Positions 33,802-42,815 of a stretch of 64,000 nucleotides of DNA are shown in pieces. This stretch comes from Peribacillus frigoritolerans (GTDB lineage Bacteria > Bacillota > Bacilli > Bacillales > Bacillaceae), in assembly GCF_004358755.1 (NCBI RefSeq), contig NZ_SMZY01000002.1, forward strand, positions 248,001-312,000. Direction: 5' to 3'. A program made the translations under genes and the position numbers. Position 1 is the stretch's first letter; the number at the start of each line of letters is the position of its first letter. The notes beneath the pieces were generated by a model that saw only the letters and a program-made list of their open reading frames with translations, searched no databases and was not told the DNA's origin.

Positions 33802-34953
33802 ATGGAACATCTCATAAATAAAAACGTGAAAAACATTCAAATTTCGGGAATACGGCAGTTTTTCAATATGGTTTCGCAGTTTGAAGACACAATCTCGCTG
33901 ACAATCGGACAGCCTGACTTTTTTACCCCTGCTCATGTAAAAGAAGCTGCTGCTGCAGCAATAAATGAAAATTTCACTACTTATACTCATAATGCAGGAT
34001 ATATTGAACTCAGAAAAGCCGCTGCTGAATTCGTTAAAGTGAAATATGACTTAGTCTATAATCCTGAAAATGAAATAATCGTCACAACAGGTGCAAGCCA
34101 GGCTATTGATATTTCCTTTAGAGCCATCCTTGAAGAAGGCTGTGAAGTCATCCTTCCGGGCCCCGTTTATCCAGGCTATGAACCCATCATCTCCCTGTGC
34201 GGGGCAGTGCCTGTACATATCGATACAGCAGGACATGATTTCCGGTTAACTGCTGAGCTGATCAACCAAAAAATAACGAAAAAAACCCGCTGCATTGTCC
34301 TTCCCTATCCTTCGAATCCGACGGGAGTGACTTTGCACGAGGATGAGCTGAAGAAAATCGCCGATGTTATCAGGGGCAGAGATATCTTTGTTCTATCAGA
34401 TGAAATTTACAGTGAGCTTGTGTTTAACGGAACACACAAATCGATTGCCAAATACTTGCCGCAGCAGACCATCGTCATTAATGGATTATCCAAATCCCAC
34501 AGTATGACAGGATTTAGAATCGGTCTTTTATTTGCGCCTGCTGTAATTGCGAAGCATCTTTTAAAAGTACATCAGTACAACGTATCCTGTGCCTCATCTA
34601 TCTCTCAAAAAGCGGCAATTCAAGCACTTACGGCAGGAATCAATGATGCTGTTCCAATGAATGAGGAATACGAAAAACGAATGAATTATGTGTATGAGAG
34701 ATTAGTAAGCATGGGTCTTCCAACCGTTAAACCCGATGGTTCCTTTTATATTTTTCCAAGCATCGGTCAATTTAACGTATCTTCGTTCGATTTCGCTTAT
34801 TCTTTGGCAAAAGATGGAGGCGTTGCGGTCGTTCCCGGTTCCGCATTTTCAGAGTTTGGGGAAGGATTTATCAGGATATCCTATGCCTGCAGCTATAAGC
34901 AGCTTGAGGAGGCTCTGAATAGAATGGAGAAGCATTTGCTCTCTATAAAATAG
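33802..34953 (+). CDS. patA: aminotransferase PatA (aminotransferase A)
   Basis: A 383-residue class I/II PLP aminotransferase matching remembered B. subtilis PatA, assigned to the N-acetyl-LL-diaminopimelate aminotransferase step of lysine synthesis. Visible motifs: PSNPTG, LSDEIYSELVF (Asp binding the PLP pyridine), and INGLSKSHSMTGFRIG (Schiff-base Lys in SLSKS-like loop). ATG at 33802 is preferred because AAAAAGGATGAACAAG places it correctly. It is convergent with kinA, as in B. subtilis. Confidence 0.92.
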   Translation: MEHLINKNVKNIQISGIRQFFNMVSQFEDTISLTIGQPDFFTPAHVKEAAAAAINENFTTYTHNAGYIELRKAAAEFVKVKYDLVYNPENEIIVTTGASQAIDISFRAILEEGCEVILPGPVYPGYEPIISLCGAVPVHIDTAGHDFRLTAELINQKITKKTRCIVLPYPSNPTGVTLHEDELKKIADVIRGRDIFVLSDEIYSELVFNGTHKSIAKYLPQQTIVINGLSKSHSMTGFRIGLLFAPAVIAKHLLKVHQYNVSCASSISQKAAIQALTAGINDAVPMNEEYEKRMNYVYERLVSMGLPTVKPDGSFYIFPSIGQFNVSSFDFAYSLAKDGGVAVVPGSAFSEFGEGFIRISYACSYKQLEEALNRMEKHLLSIK

Positions 34954-34974
34954 GCTGTCTATCCCTTAATGAAA

Positions 34975-35016
34975 AACTAGCCTGCGAATGCTTTAAGTGC
35001 TTCGCCGGCTAGTTTT
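34975..35016. terminator. bidirectional terminator between patA and kinA
   Basis: AAAAACTAGCC and GGCTAGTTTTTT form the outer stem of a 40-base hairpin; T runs occur on both strands. Confidence 0.85.
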
Positions 35017-36838
35017 TTCCGGCTTCAGCCGCCGGCAGCTTTAAAGTAAAGACCGTGCCGCGTCCAAGCTCGCTCTCAATAGATATGCTGCCTTTATGGT
35101 TTTCAATAATTTTATACGTGATCATTAAACCCAGACCCGTTCCCTTCTCCTTGGTTGTATAAAATGGCTCACCTATTTTTTTCAGCGCTTCCGGCGGAAT
35201 GCCTTCACCCTCGTCTATTACGCGGACAAGAATATAATCGCCTTCTTTACCGGAGGACAATGTCACTTTTCCCCCTTTAGGCATGGAATCAATTGCATTT
35301 TTTAATAAATTGATAAAGACCTGTTTGATTTGATTCTGATCACACTTGATCCACATCTGATCCTGCGGGTGCTGATGCACAATCATGACGTTATTCATGA
35401 TTGCCTGTGTTTCAAGGAGGGTTGCAACATCCCCAATCAGCGTATATAAATTCGTTTCCTTTAAAATTCTTTCCTGGGGTTTTGCAAGCATAAGCAGTTC
35501 GCTCAAGATGAGTTCAATCCGGTTTAATTCAGAGAAGACAATGTCAAAGTAGGTCGCTTCCCCTTTTCCTGCTGAACGCATCAGCTGAAGAAACCCTTTG
35601 ATGGCTGTCAGAGGATTCCGGATTTCATGGGCTATTCCAGCTGCAAGCTGACCTGCCACGGACAATTTTTCAGAACGGAGCATCAGCTCTTCTGCTTTTT
35701 TCCGGTCTGAAATGTCTCTTAAAATCACCTGTACAGCAGGTTCACCAAAATATGTAGTAGGGATGCAGACCATTTCTGTATAGATTGTGCTGTTTTTATA
35801 TGTATGCCATGATTGCTTAGTTATTTCAACATCCGTTCTTAAATGGACGATATTATGCATTTTTTCTTTGACCTGTTCATGATATTCAGGGTCCAGGGAG
35901 GAAAAGATGCTTTTTCCGAGCATATCTGGATAATCTTCTGCTTCAAAAAGCTTCACCCCTGATTCGTTGATAAACACCCATTTTTCCCGATGTATAACAG
36001 CAATCGTATCAATGGAATTTTGAATGAGAAGCTGATACCTCTCCCGGCTTTTTTGCAGGATTTTCTGGAATTTTTTTCTGGATGAAATATCAATTAGAAC
36101 AACCAGCTCTGCCGGCTGGCCTTTGAATAGCGTCGGAGCTGCTTTAATTTCTACTTCAACAGGAGTACCATCAAGTCTTCTCCACGTTTGTTCAATAAGC
36201 CCTACATACGAGCCTCTCTGCATTCTTTGAATGCGGTTTTTCACAATATCATGATAGTCGTGATCAATAATATCGAGCACATCTAATCCAAGCAAATCTT
36301 CCTTTGAACTTCCCCCAAGCAAATCGATCAGTGCCTGATTCACATAGCATAACTGGCCTTTTTGCGAGATGAATAAGGGACAGGGCATCCTCTTAAGCAG
36401 TTCCTCTGCATACAGGTTTATTTCTTTAGCTTCATCAATTAAAAGCGGATTATTCAATTGAACAGGTTTAGACCTGTTCTCCTGTTCACTGGATTTAAGC
36501 AATTTGATTTTTAGAACGATTTGATTTTCCATTTTCGCAGAAGTCGTTTTAATAAAATCAACCGTTGCTTCAAGCCAAATAAACGTTCCATTCTTCATTA
36601 AAAAACGAAACGTGCACGGATGAAGGTGGTGTTCGTTGTAAAAATAACTCTCAACTAAAAATAAATCGTCTTTATGGACATAATCCTTCATGGATGTTCC
36701 TATAAATTCTGCACTGGTGAAGCCGAGATGCTCTTCACTGTTCAGTGACATAAACTGGAATCTTCCACTCTCATTCATAACTGCAAATAATTCAGCCTGC
36801 GGCAATACTTGATTTTCGGTATCTGTCTCTTGCTTCAT
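35009..36838 (-). CDS. kinA: sporulation sensor histidine kinase KinA
   Basis: A 609-residue soluble kinase matching remembered B. subtilis KinA (606 aa) throughout: VESYFYNEHHLHPCTFRFL in PAS-A, then VLIDISSRKKFQKILQKSRE and RYQLLIQNSIDTIAVIH. Three PAS domains (about 10-120, 145-255, 265-380) precede HisKA, with phospho-His404 in GIAHEIRNPL, and an HATPase domain (NLLKNAIDSM, DEGEGIP, KGTGLGLMI). KinA phosphorylates Spo0F to start sporulation. GGGGGGCAATGC precedes the ATG, and a sigma-H promoter lies 163 bases upstream. Confidence 0.95.
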   Translation of the reverse strand: MKQETDTENQVLPQAELFAVMNESGRFQFMSLNSEEHLGFTSAEFIGTSMKDYVHKDDLFLVESYFYNEHHLHPCTFRFLMKNGTFIWLEATVDFIKTTSAKMENQIVLKIKLLKSSEQENRSKPVQLNNPLLIDEAKEINLYAEELLKRMPCPLFISQKGQLCYVNQALIDLLGGSSKEDLLGLDVLDIIDHDYHDIVKNRIQRMQRGSYVGLIEQTWRRLDGTPVEVEIKAAPTLFKGQPAELVVLIDISSRKKFQKILQKSRERYQLLIQNSIDTIAVIHREKWVFINESGVKLFEAEDYPDMLGKSIFSSLDPEYHEQVKEKMHNIVHLRTDVEITKQSWHTYKNSTIYTEMVCIPTTYFGEPAVQVILRDISDRKKAEELMLRSEKLSVAGQLAAGIAHEIRNPLTAIKGFLQLMRSAGKGEATYFDIVFSELNRIELILSELLMLAKPQERILKETNLYTLIGDVATLLETQAIMNNVMIVHQHPQDQMWIKCDQNQIKQVFINLLKNAIDSMPKGGKVTLSSGKEGDYILVRVIDEGEGIPPEALKKIGEPFYTTKEKGTGLGLMITYKIIENHKGSISIESELGRGTVFTLKLPAAEAGKN

Positions 36839-37000
36839 GCATTGCCCCCCTTTTTATGTTCTTTTCACATTTTATACGTGCCTGCTGTTGGGATTGACCG
36901 GCTAAAATGAGCGTAATGCGGCAATGACGAGGAATTTAGTGCAGATCAGTCATTCAATGAGGATAGTCTTCGTCTACAGAACGTTCGATTTTACTTAACA

Positions 37001-37030
37001 AAATTCGATTTTCTCATCCGAAATTCCTCT
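37001..37030 (-). promoter_or_regulatory. sigma-H promoter of kinA
   Basis: On the minus strand AGAGGAATT (37022-37030), a 12-base spacer and ATCGAATTT (37001-37009) match the sigma-H consensus (RnAGGAwww, 11-12, RnnGAATww) at every defined position. kinA is a known sigma-H target in B. subtilis. Confidence 0.85.
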
Positions 37031-37078
37031 CTTATTTCCTGAAAAAGTTAATTTTTTTCATAATTAGATAAAAATAAA

Positions 37079-37103
37079 AGAAACCGGGGATGTCCCGGCT
37101 TCT
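37079..37103 (-). terminator. terminator of the small charged-protein gene
   Basis: On the minus strand AAGCCGGGACATCCCCGGTT forms a hairpin followed by TTCTTTTA. Confidence 0.75.
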
Positions 37104-37105
37104 TA

Positions 37106-37279
37106 TTATTCTTTATATTCGCCAAAATTTTTGGCTGCTTTTTCTTTTTTTGCTTTCTCTTTATGGGCAAGGTTGGCTGCTGCGCTGCCGAATTCCCCGC
37201 TGAATTCAGAATCAATTTTACTTGAGTCGAAGCCTTTTTTGTTTTTTTGATTGGCATCGTTTTTGTTCGTTTTTGACAT
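37106..37279 (-). CDS. small hydrophilic Lys/Asn-rich protein, spore-type
   Basis: A 57-residue, highly charged, Cys-free protein (KTNKNDANQKNKKGFDSSKI, SEFSGEFGSAAANLAHKEKA). The EFSGEFG stretch is reminiscent of gamma-type small acid-soluble spore proteins, but the similarity is too short to assign. The ATG at 37279 follows AAGGAGTGAATGAA. It is a monocistronic gene with its own terminator, between kinA and the CMD gene. Confidence 0.6.
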   Translation of the reverse strand: MSKTNKNDANQKNKKGFDSSKIDSEFSGEFGSAAANLAHKEKAKKEKAAKNFGEYKE

Positions 37280-37332
37280 TTCATTCACTCCTTATCTAAG
37301 ATTATCCTTAGTGTTTTCAACTCATGGTGCGG

Positions 37333-37992
37333 CTATTCTTCACTGCTTTGCTCATAAGACTGCAGCATATTAACAGCATGAGTAACAGCGCCGCCTGATC
37401 TGAGCAGGGCTGCTGTCATAACGGCTTCCGCCAGTTCTTCCTTTGAACAGCCTTCATTTTTGGCTTCAGCTGTATGCGCCGCAATGCAATATGGACATTC
37501 AGATGTATGCGCAACAGCAACACCAATTAATTGCTTCAGCTTAGCAGTAAGCTTTCCTTCCTCTGAAGCTTTTGAAAAAAATGCCCTTGCTGTCTGCTGT
37601 ATTTCAGGTGAAAGATCCTGTAATGTATTGATATTTGCTAAATCATCACTGCTGTAAAATGATTCTGCAAGCTTGCCGTCGTAAGCACGATGCATCTGAG
37701 TACGGTGAGCATAAGCGCCGCCTGCTTCAATAGCAGCTGCAACCATGACAGCTTCAAACAATTCCTCGAGTGAAGCTCCTGCTTTTTTCGCTTTTTTTGT
37801 ATGGAAATCAATGCAATAAGGACATTCAGTTGCATGCGACACAGCAACTGCAATGATTTCTTTTTCCTTTCTTGTTAAATGGCCCTCGCTTAAAACTGCT
37901 TTGCTGAAGGCAATATACGATTGATAAAGATCAGGCGCAAGCTCGGGAAACCTCTTCATGAGCTGGATATTTTCTATTGCGTAGAACCCCAT
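37333..37992 (-). CDS. tandem carboxymuconolactone-decarboxylase/AhpD-like protein
   Basis: A 219-residue protein with two AhpD/CMD domains in tandem. Each has the redox motif ECPYC followed by a His (ECPYCIDFHTKKAKKAG and ECPYCIAAHTAEAKNEG, about residues 56-72 and 165-181). Such proteins act as alkylhydroperoxidase-like thiol peroxidases. The two halves are clearly homologous, indicating an internal duplication. Likely monocistronic; a GATAAC-containing leader with AGAGGGATAAC precedes the ATG. Confidence 0.85.
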   Translation of the reverse strand: MGFYAIENIQLMKRFPELAPDLYQSYIAFSKAVLSEGHLTRKEKEIIAVAVSHATECPYCIDFHTKKAKKAGASLEELFEAVMVAAAIEAGGAYAHRTQMHRAYDGKLAESFYSSDDLANINTLQDLSPEIQQTARAFFSKASEEGKLTAKLKQLIGVAVAHTSECPYCIAAHTAEAKNEGCSKEELAEAVMTAALLRSGGAVTHAVNMLQSYEQSSEE

Positions 37993-38056
37993 GTTATCCC
38001 TCTTTTCTGATGATGAGTTTATTTTTTCCTACTATATAATGGGTTACTCACGAAAT

Positions 38057-38085
38057 AAAAAAAAGCTTCCCTATTAAGGAAAGCT
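38057..38085 (-). terminator. terminator of pbpH
   Basis: On the minus strand AGCTTTCC / GGGAAGCT stem followed by eight or more T. Confidence 0.8.
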
Positions 38086-38095
38086 CAAGTCTTGC

Positions 38096-40213
38096 TTATT
38101 CTTCTGTATTTTCTTCAGTTTCTGCAGGTGGTTCCGATACAGCATTCGGATCTTTTGGTTCGAGGTTTGCGTATGCTTCGATTGCTCGTTTTGCGATGTA
38201 TTTGTTTACAGGATGCGAGGCTGTTTTTCCTGTGTAGGGAACAATCACACTGATTGCGACCTCAGGTTTTGCGGCAGGATAATATCCAACAAACGCTAGG
38301 TTATTTGTTTCTGTTCCCCAGTATGCGCGTTTGCTTTGCTCTCCATAGTAGTTTGTCTGTGAAGTTCCTGTTTTTCCTGCAACATCATAATTGCCAAAGA
38401 TGCCTGCAGCTGTACCGCCCGTTTGTGTAACAGCTTCAAAGCCCCGTTGAACTTGGCGAATGTCTTCTTCTGAATTATTGACGCGATTTAAAATCCGCGT
38501 TTCATGCTCGGTTACAATCGAACCTAGCTCATTATTATCTACTGGTGAATGAATGCTTGTGACGATTCTCGGTTCTACACGATAGCCTCCATTAGCGATA
38601 ACTGAAACATACTGTGCCATTTGAAGCGGTGTATACGTATCAAACTGTCCGATAGCCATGTTCAAAAGAATACCTCCATCTGGAGGAACAGCCTGCTGTC
38701 CTATTGCTTCATTAGGGAGGTCAATGCCCGTTGGCACTCCCAATCCAAACTGACTGTAATAGTTTCGCATTTTTTGGAAATCAGCTGAAGATGCATTGAA
38801 TGTCCTATTAGGAATGTACGTTTCACCTGCTATATCGTAAGCAACTCTGAACATATAGACGTTGGAACTTCTTTTTAGTGCAGTAATATCATTTACAGGC
38901 CCCATATTGCGCACTGACTTTTTGGGTTTAGTGTCTTTTATTAATAACGGGGTGTCATTATAAACAGTTCCACGAGACATTCCATTCTGATATCCCGCTA
39001 AAACTGTAGCCCCTTTAATGGTAGATCCTATTTCATACTGAGAAGTAAAATTGCCGATTATATAATCATTAATTTTCCCATCTTCAAAATCATACTTCTT
39101 GCCGGACATCGCAAGAACGTCGCCCGTATTCGGATCCATCATCACGGCAAATGCTCTGTCTGCAAGATGATTTCCCGTTTTGCCCCGAGCCACTCTAAGC
39201 TCTTCTTCTACAATCGTATCTAGCTGCTTTTGCAGCTCAAGATCAAAGGACAGTTTCAGGTCATATCCGCGGCGGCCTTCATCGATCATCGTTTCTGAAA
39301 TAACCTTGCCGCTGCTGTCGGTTACATATTGCACTTTCGCTTTTCGCGGATTCAGATAGTCTTCATATTGATATTCAAGATTGCTCCGGCCCACGCGTTC
39401 ATTTCTTGCATAGCCGCGCGCTGTGTAATATGACTTTCTTGCTTCCAGAATTCCCTGCTTAGGAGTTGTAACACTTCCGAAAATGCCGGTTAAAAGGTCT
39501 CCATTCGGATATGAACGCTTCCAGTCGGTAATGACATCGATTCCCGGGAGAAGTTCAAGATTTTCTGCTACACGAGTCAGTTCTTCTTTTGTCAGCTCTT
39601 CGCCTTCTGTCAGACCTGTAGCAGTGACAATCTGAGGCTCGTAGGCATAGCCCGCAGAGAAACGTGTATATAGGGCAACTACTTCAAGTTCTTTTTTATC
39701 GCCTTTTAGTTTGTTCAGAGCAGTTTCAGGAACACGATCAATTTGAAGCTGATACGTTTCGCTCCCCTTCTTCTCTTTTTCTTTCTCTTTAATAAGCTTT
39801 GCCGCTTCTTCAGGGTTTGCAGCAACCCAATAGTCTTTTAAATCTCTGTCTTTTAGAAATTCGGTTGGAATTTCAATGAGAGATGCAAGTACTTTTGCTG
39901 TTTCAATTTTATCTGATGCTTTCGTTGTTTTTTCTACTGTATATGTGATGGCCTCAACACCAATATTTTCAACAAGAACATTTCCGTTCCGGTCATACAT
40001 CTTTCCGCGCGGTGCAGGAAAGCTTGCATAGTTTGACTCAGTGCGGCTTACTTCCTTTGAAAATTCCTCACCCTGAACAATTTGAACAACACCCAGCCGA
40101 ATGATTAGCGCTACGAAAAGTAAAAACACAAAGAAAAAGAAAACATTGATGCGGATTAAACGTGTTTTCTTCAATTTTCGCAGATCAGCTTGACTATTAC
40201 CTGGCTCAGTCAA
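38096..40213 (-). CDS. pbpH: class B penicillin-binding protein PbpH (YkuA)
   Basis: A 705-residue transpeptidase with a short cytoplasmic head, one membrane anchor (about 22-45), a PBP dimerisation domain and a transpeptidase domain. Active-site motifs are STIK (Ser397, Lys400), SSN (449-451) and KTG (in DVAGKTGTSQ). The acidic tail ends ETEENTEE. PbpA and PbpH are redundant elongation PBPs in B. subtilis; gene order (ykwD-pbpH-kinA) points to PbpH. The start shown lacks a strong ribosome site, so alternatives exist. Confidence 0.9.
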   Translation of the reverse strand: MTEPGNSQADLRKLKKTRLIRINVFFFFVFLLFVALIIRLGVVQIVQGEEFSKEVSRTESNYASFPAPRGKMYDRNGNVLVENIGVEAITYTVEKTTKASDKIETAKVLASLIEIPTEFLKDRDLKDYWVAANPEEAAKLIKEKEKEKKGSETYQLQIDRVPETALNKLKGDKKELEVVALYTRFSAGYAYEPQIVTATGLTEGEELTKEELTRVAENLELLPGIDVITDWKRSYPNGDLLTGIFGSVTTPKQGILEARKSYYTARGYARNERVGRSNLEYQYEDYLNPRKAKVQYVTDSSGKVISETMIDEGRRGYDLKLSFDLELQKQLDTIVEEELRVARGKTGNHLADRAFAVMMDPNTGDVLAMSGKKYDFEDGKINDYIIGNFTSQYEIGSTIKGATVLAGYQNGMSRGTVYNDTPLLIKDTKPKKSVRNMGPVNDITALKRSSNVYMFRVAYDIAGETYIPNRTFNASSADFQKMRNYYSQFGLGVPTGIDLPNEAIGQQAVPPDGGILLNMAIGQFDTYTPLQMAQYVSVIANGGYRVEPRIVTSIHSPVDNNELGSIVTEHETRILNRVNNSEEDIRQVQRGFEAVTQTGGTAAGIFGNYDVAGKTGTSQTNYYGEQSKRAYWGTETNNLAFVGYYPAAKPEVAISVIVPYTGKTASHPVNKYIAKRAIEAYANLEPKDPNAVSEPPAETEENTEE

Positions 40214-40598
40214 CGAATTTATTCCCCTTTCAAAATCGATCTTCGGTTATGAGATCATTTTAACGTTTTTCAAATTCTATTGTAACACTTGTGTAATACT
40301 TGTTACATAAAAAAGGGACTTAAATTTATGTCAAGAAACAATTCAATGAAAAAGTTAGTACCACTGGATAATAATAGGAAGATTTTTTGGCGGCAGAGAA
40401 TGAGGATCATTCTATTCTTGTTGCTATAAAACTAGTGATATTAATGGTTTGTTAACGCTTACTTAATGTAAGTTACATAGATTAAAAGACTGTGTTCTGT
40501 CAATGGAAAGCAATGGCTGATATATTACGAAAAACGTATGTTAAGATGTTGTTGTAGCAAGAAACACACCAAAAAAAACTCTTAGGAGGAATTTTTTC
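40214..40598. promoter_or_regulatory. divergent pbpH/ykwD intergenic region with cre-like site
   Basis: A 385-base gene-free region that must hold both divergent promoters. TGTTAACGCTTACT (40450-40463) matches the CcpA cre consensus TGWAARCGYTWNCW at 13 of 14 positions, about 136 bases before ykwD. CTTACTTAATGTAAG overlaps its right end as a second palindrome. No other gene or RNA is seen. Confidence 0.45.
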
Positions 40599-41357
40599 AT
40601 GAAGAAATCTTTCGTACTTTCAGTAGCGGCAGCAGCCACTATTTTCACATTCAATGCTGGGGGCCCATCAGCAGATGCAGCAGCTCCACAGCAATCAAAT
40701 ATGCAAGTAAAAGCTTACCAAATTGCTGGTCAAAACTGCAATTTAAATCAAGATCAACAACAAGATCTATTAAAGAACATCAACAATTCTGAGCTTCAAA
40801 AAATGGTTGAACAGCAATTAAACCAATTTAAAGCACAGCAAGGCGAAGCTGCAGCTCCAGCACCACAGAAAGAGCAAGCTGAAGCTCCTAAACAAGAAGC
40901 AGCACCGGCACCAGCTAAGCAAGCACAGCCAGAAGCTTCTAAAGAAGCAGCTCCAAAGCAAGAGCAAACACAGGCATCTGTAAGTGAATTCGAGAAAAAA
41001 GTAGTTGAATTAACAAACGCAGAGCGTGAAAAACAAGGCTTAAAACCACTTCAATTAGATGAAGAATTAAGCAAAGTAGCTAAAGAAAAATCAAAAGACA
41101 TGCAAAGCAAGAACTATTTTGACCACAACAGCCCAACTTACGGATCACCATTTGACATGATGAAGAAGTTTGGCGTTGAGTATACTACAGCTGGAGAAAA
41201 CATTGCTAAAGGACAAGCTTCACCAGAAGAAGTTGTACAAGCATGGATGAACTCTGAAGGCCACCGTAAAAACATCATGAACGGAGACTTCACTCACATT
41301 GGTGTAGGCCATGTAGCTGAAGGCAACTACTGGACTCAAATGTTCATTGGTAAATAA
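40599..41357 (+). CDS. ykwD: secreted CAP-domain (SCP/PR1) protein YkwD
   Basis: A 252-residue exported protein: signal peptide to about residue 28 (ending SADAAA), a spacer rich in Ala, Pro, Gln and Glu (about 85-130) and a C-terminal CAP domain (about 132-250) with YFDHNSPTYGSPFDMM, TAGENIAKG and MNSEGHRKNIMNG. Bacterial CAP proteins are abundant in spore-formers; their activity is unclear. CTTAGGAGGAATTTTTTC precedes the ATG. Position next to pbpH matches B. subtilis ykwD. Confidence 0.92.
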   Translation: MKKSFVLSVAAAATIFTFNAGGPSADAAAPQQSNMQVKAYQIAGQNCNLNQDQQQDLLKNINNSELQKMVEQQLNQFKAQQGEAAAPAPQKEQAEAPKQEAAPAPAKQAQPEASKEAAPKQEQTQASVSEFEKKVVELTNAEREKQGLKPLQLDEELSKVAKEKSKDMQSKNYFDHNSPTYGSPFDMMKKFGVEYTTAGENIAKGQASPEEVVQAWMNSEGHRKNIMNGDFTHIGVGHVAEGNYWTQMFIGK

Positions 41358-41374
41358 TAGATTTTCATATTACG

Positions 41375-41407
41375 AGATAGCTAGAGAATTCTAGCTATCT
41401 TTTTTTG
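41375..41407 (+). terminator. terminator of ykwD
   Basis: AGATAGCTAGA / TCTAGCTATCT perfect stem followed by seven T. Confidence 0.85.
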
Positions 41408-41443
41408 TTATTGCATTTGCGTTTCAATGTCTAGCGTCAGCAC

Positions 41444-41926
41444 CTAGATCTGCAGTGCTTCCAATGTTCTTACGTTCATTTTTAACCTGACCATATCCAT
41501 GCACTGGATTCCATTCTCATAAATAGGTTCCTCGTAATGATCAATAAAGTAATTTTCAATCACTATTCTCATGCGAAAACCACATTTTTGATAGAGAGCA
41601 AGCTGATCTAAGCTTGAGTTTCCGGTACCAATTTCAAGGTTTTCGATATTTTGGTCAGCACACACTTGCTTTGCATGAGCAATCAGTTTTTTCGCTATCC
41701 CTTTACCTCTAAAATGGTCATTAACCGCAAGATTCATTATTTCCATAGATGAATTCCCAATCTGCATCAGCACCAGCACTCCTACTGTTTTCTTTTCATG
41801 CTCCGCAAGATAAATATTCCCGTTTTTGAGATAGTCATTGATCTTTTCTTCAGAAGGATCTGCCTCAAGCAAAAGATCCATCGGTGCTTCACTCTTGCAA
41901 GGCAGCTTTTTGATTACGATTTCCAT
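41444..41926 (-). CDS. ykwB: GNAT N-acetyltransferase YkwB
   Basis: A 160-residue acetyltransferase with motif A in LAVNDHFRGKGIAKKLIAHA (acetyl-CoA loop RGKGIA) and a C-terminal ALYQKCGFRMR. It overlaps the ykwC stop by 13 bases, so the two are co-transcribed and coupled. Length and neighbours match remembered B. subtilis YkwB (163 aa). Substrate unknown. Confidence 0.85.
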   Translation of the reverse strand: MEIVIKKLPCKSEAPMDLLLEADPSEEKINDYLKNGNIYLAEHEKKTVGVLVLMQIGNSSMEIMNLAVNDHFRGKGIAKKLIAHAKQVCADQNIENLEIGTGNSSLDQLALYQKCGFRMRIVIENYFIDHYEEPIYENGIQCMDMVRLKMNVRTLEALQI

Positions 41927-42789
41927 AGCTTGTACAAGGCCTGTGTCCCGCTGTCACCTTCGCCTTTTTTCTGAAGCTCAGTGTATAGGGAATGAGCGAG
42001 GGTTAAGCCAGGCGCATCCATTTTCATCGTTTCTGCCTCTTCAATGGCAATGCTCATGTCCTTTAGGAAATGCTTTACATAAAAACCTGGGTCAAAGTCC
42101 CCTTTCAGCATTCTTGGAGCAAGGTTGCTCAGTGACCAGCTGCCTGCTGCACCTGCTGATATGCTTTTTAAGACATTTTCAGGATCGAGACCTGCGTGCT
42201 CCGCATAAGCAATCGCTTCACTGACACCAATCATGCCTGCTGCAATCGCAATTTGATTGCACATTTTCGTATGCTGTCCGCTGCCTGCTTCTCCCTGATA
42301 GACAATATTTTGTCCAATCACAGAAAAAATCGGCATGCAGGCTTCAAACGCTTGTTGATCTCCGCCAGCCATGATGGATAATCTTGCTTCTCTTGCCCCG
42401 ACATCCCCGCCTGAAACAGGTGCATCCAAGGCATGGATCTTGCGCTGCTTTGCAAGTTCATAGATCTTCTTTGCAAGACTTGGCTTTGAGGTAGTCATAT
42501 CAATGACATATGTACCTTCTTTTGCAGAGTTCAAAATGCCTTTTTCGCTTAAATATATTTCTTCTACATCAGAAGGATAGCCGACCATTGTCAGGATATA
42601 GTCCGATTGTGAAGCAAGCTCTTCAATTGTTTCTTTCCACACTGCACCTGATTCTATCAGTTCAGCTGCCTTTTCTTTCGTTCTTGTATAGACAAGCACC
42701 GGATATCCGTCGCGAAGCAGATGCCCTGCCATGCTTTTCCCCATTACGCCAGTCCCGATAAAACCGATTACACCTTTTTTCTCAGTCAT
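41914..42789 (-). CDS. ykwC: beta-hydroxyacid dehydrogenase YkwC
   Basis: A 291-residue 3-hydroxyisobutyrate-dehydrogenase-type enzyme. The NAD-binding loop is GFIGTGVMGKSMAGHLL near the start, the substrate motif is DAPVSGGDVGAREARLSIMAGG, and the catalytic Lys lies in GSGQHTKMCNQIAIA. It oxidises a short beta-hydroxyacid with NAD(P); the actual substrate is unknown. ATG at 42789 follows GGAGAGGATCTA; the frame's upstream TTG overlaps that site. Confidence 0.9.
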   Translation of the reverse strand: MTEKKGVIGFIGTGVMGKSMAGHLLRDGYPVLVYTRTKEKAAELIESGAVWKETIEELASQSDYILTMVGYPSDVEEIYLSEKGILNSAKEGTYVIDMTTSKPSLAKKIYELAKQRKIHALDAPVSGGDVGAREARLSIMAGGDQQAFEACMPIFSVIGQNIVYQGEAGSGQHTKMCNQIAIAAGMIGVSEAIAYAEHAGLDPENVLKSISAGAAGSWSLSNLAPRMLKGDFDPGFYVKHFLKDMSIAIEEAETMKMDAPGLTLAHSLYTELQKKGEGDSGTQALYKLWKS

Positions 42790-42815
42790 TAGATCCTCTC
42801 CAATCAAAAAGCCAT

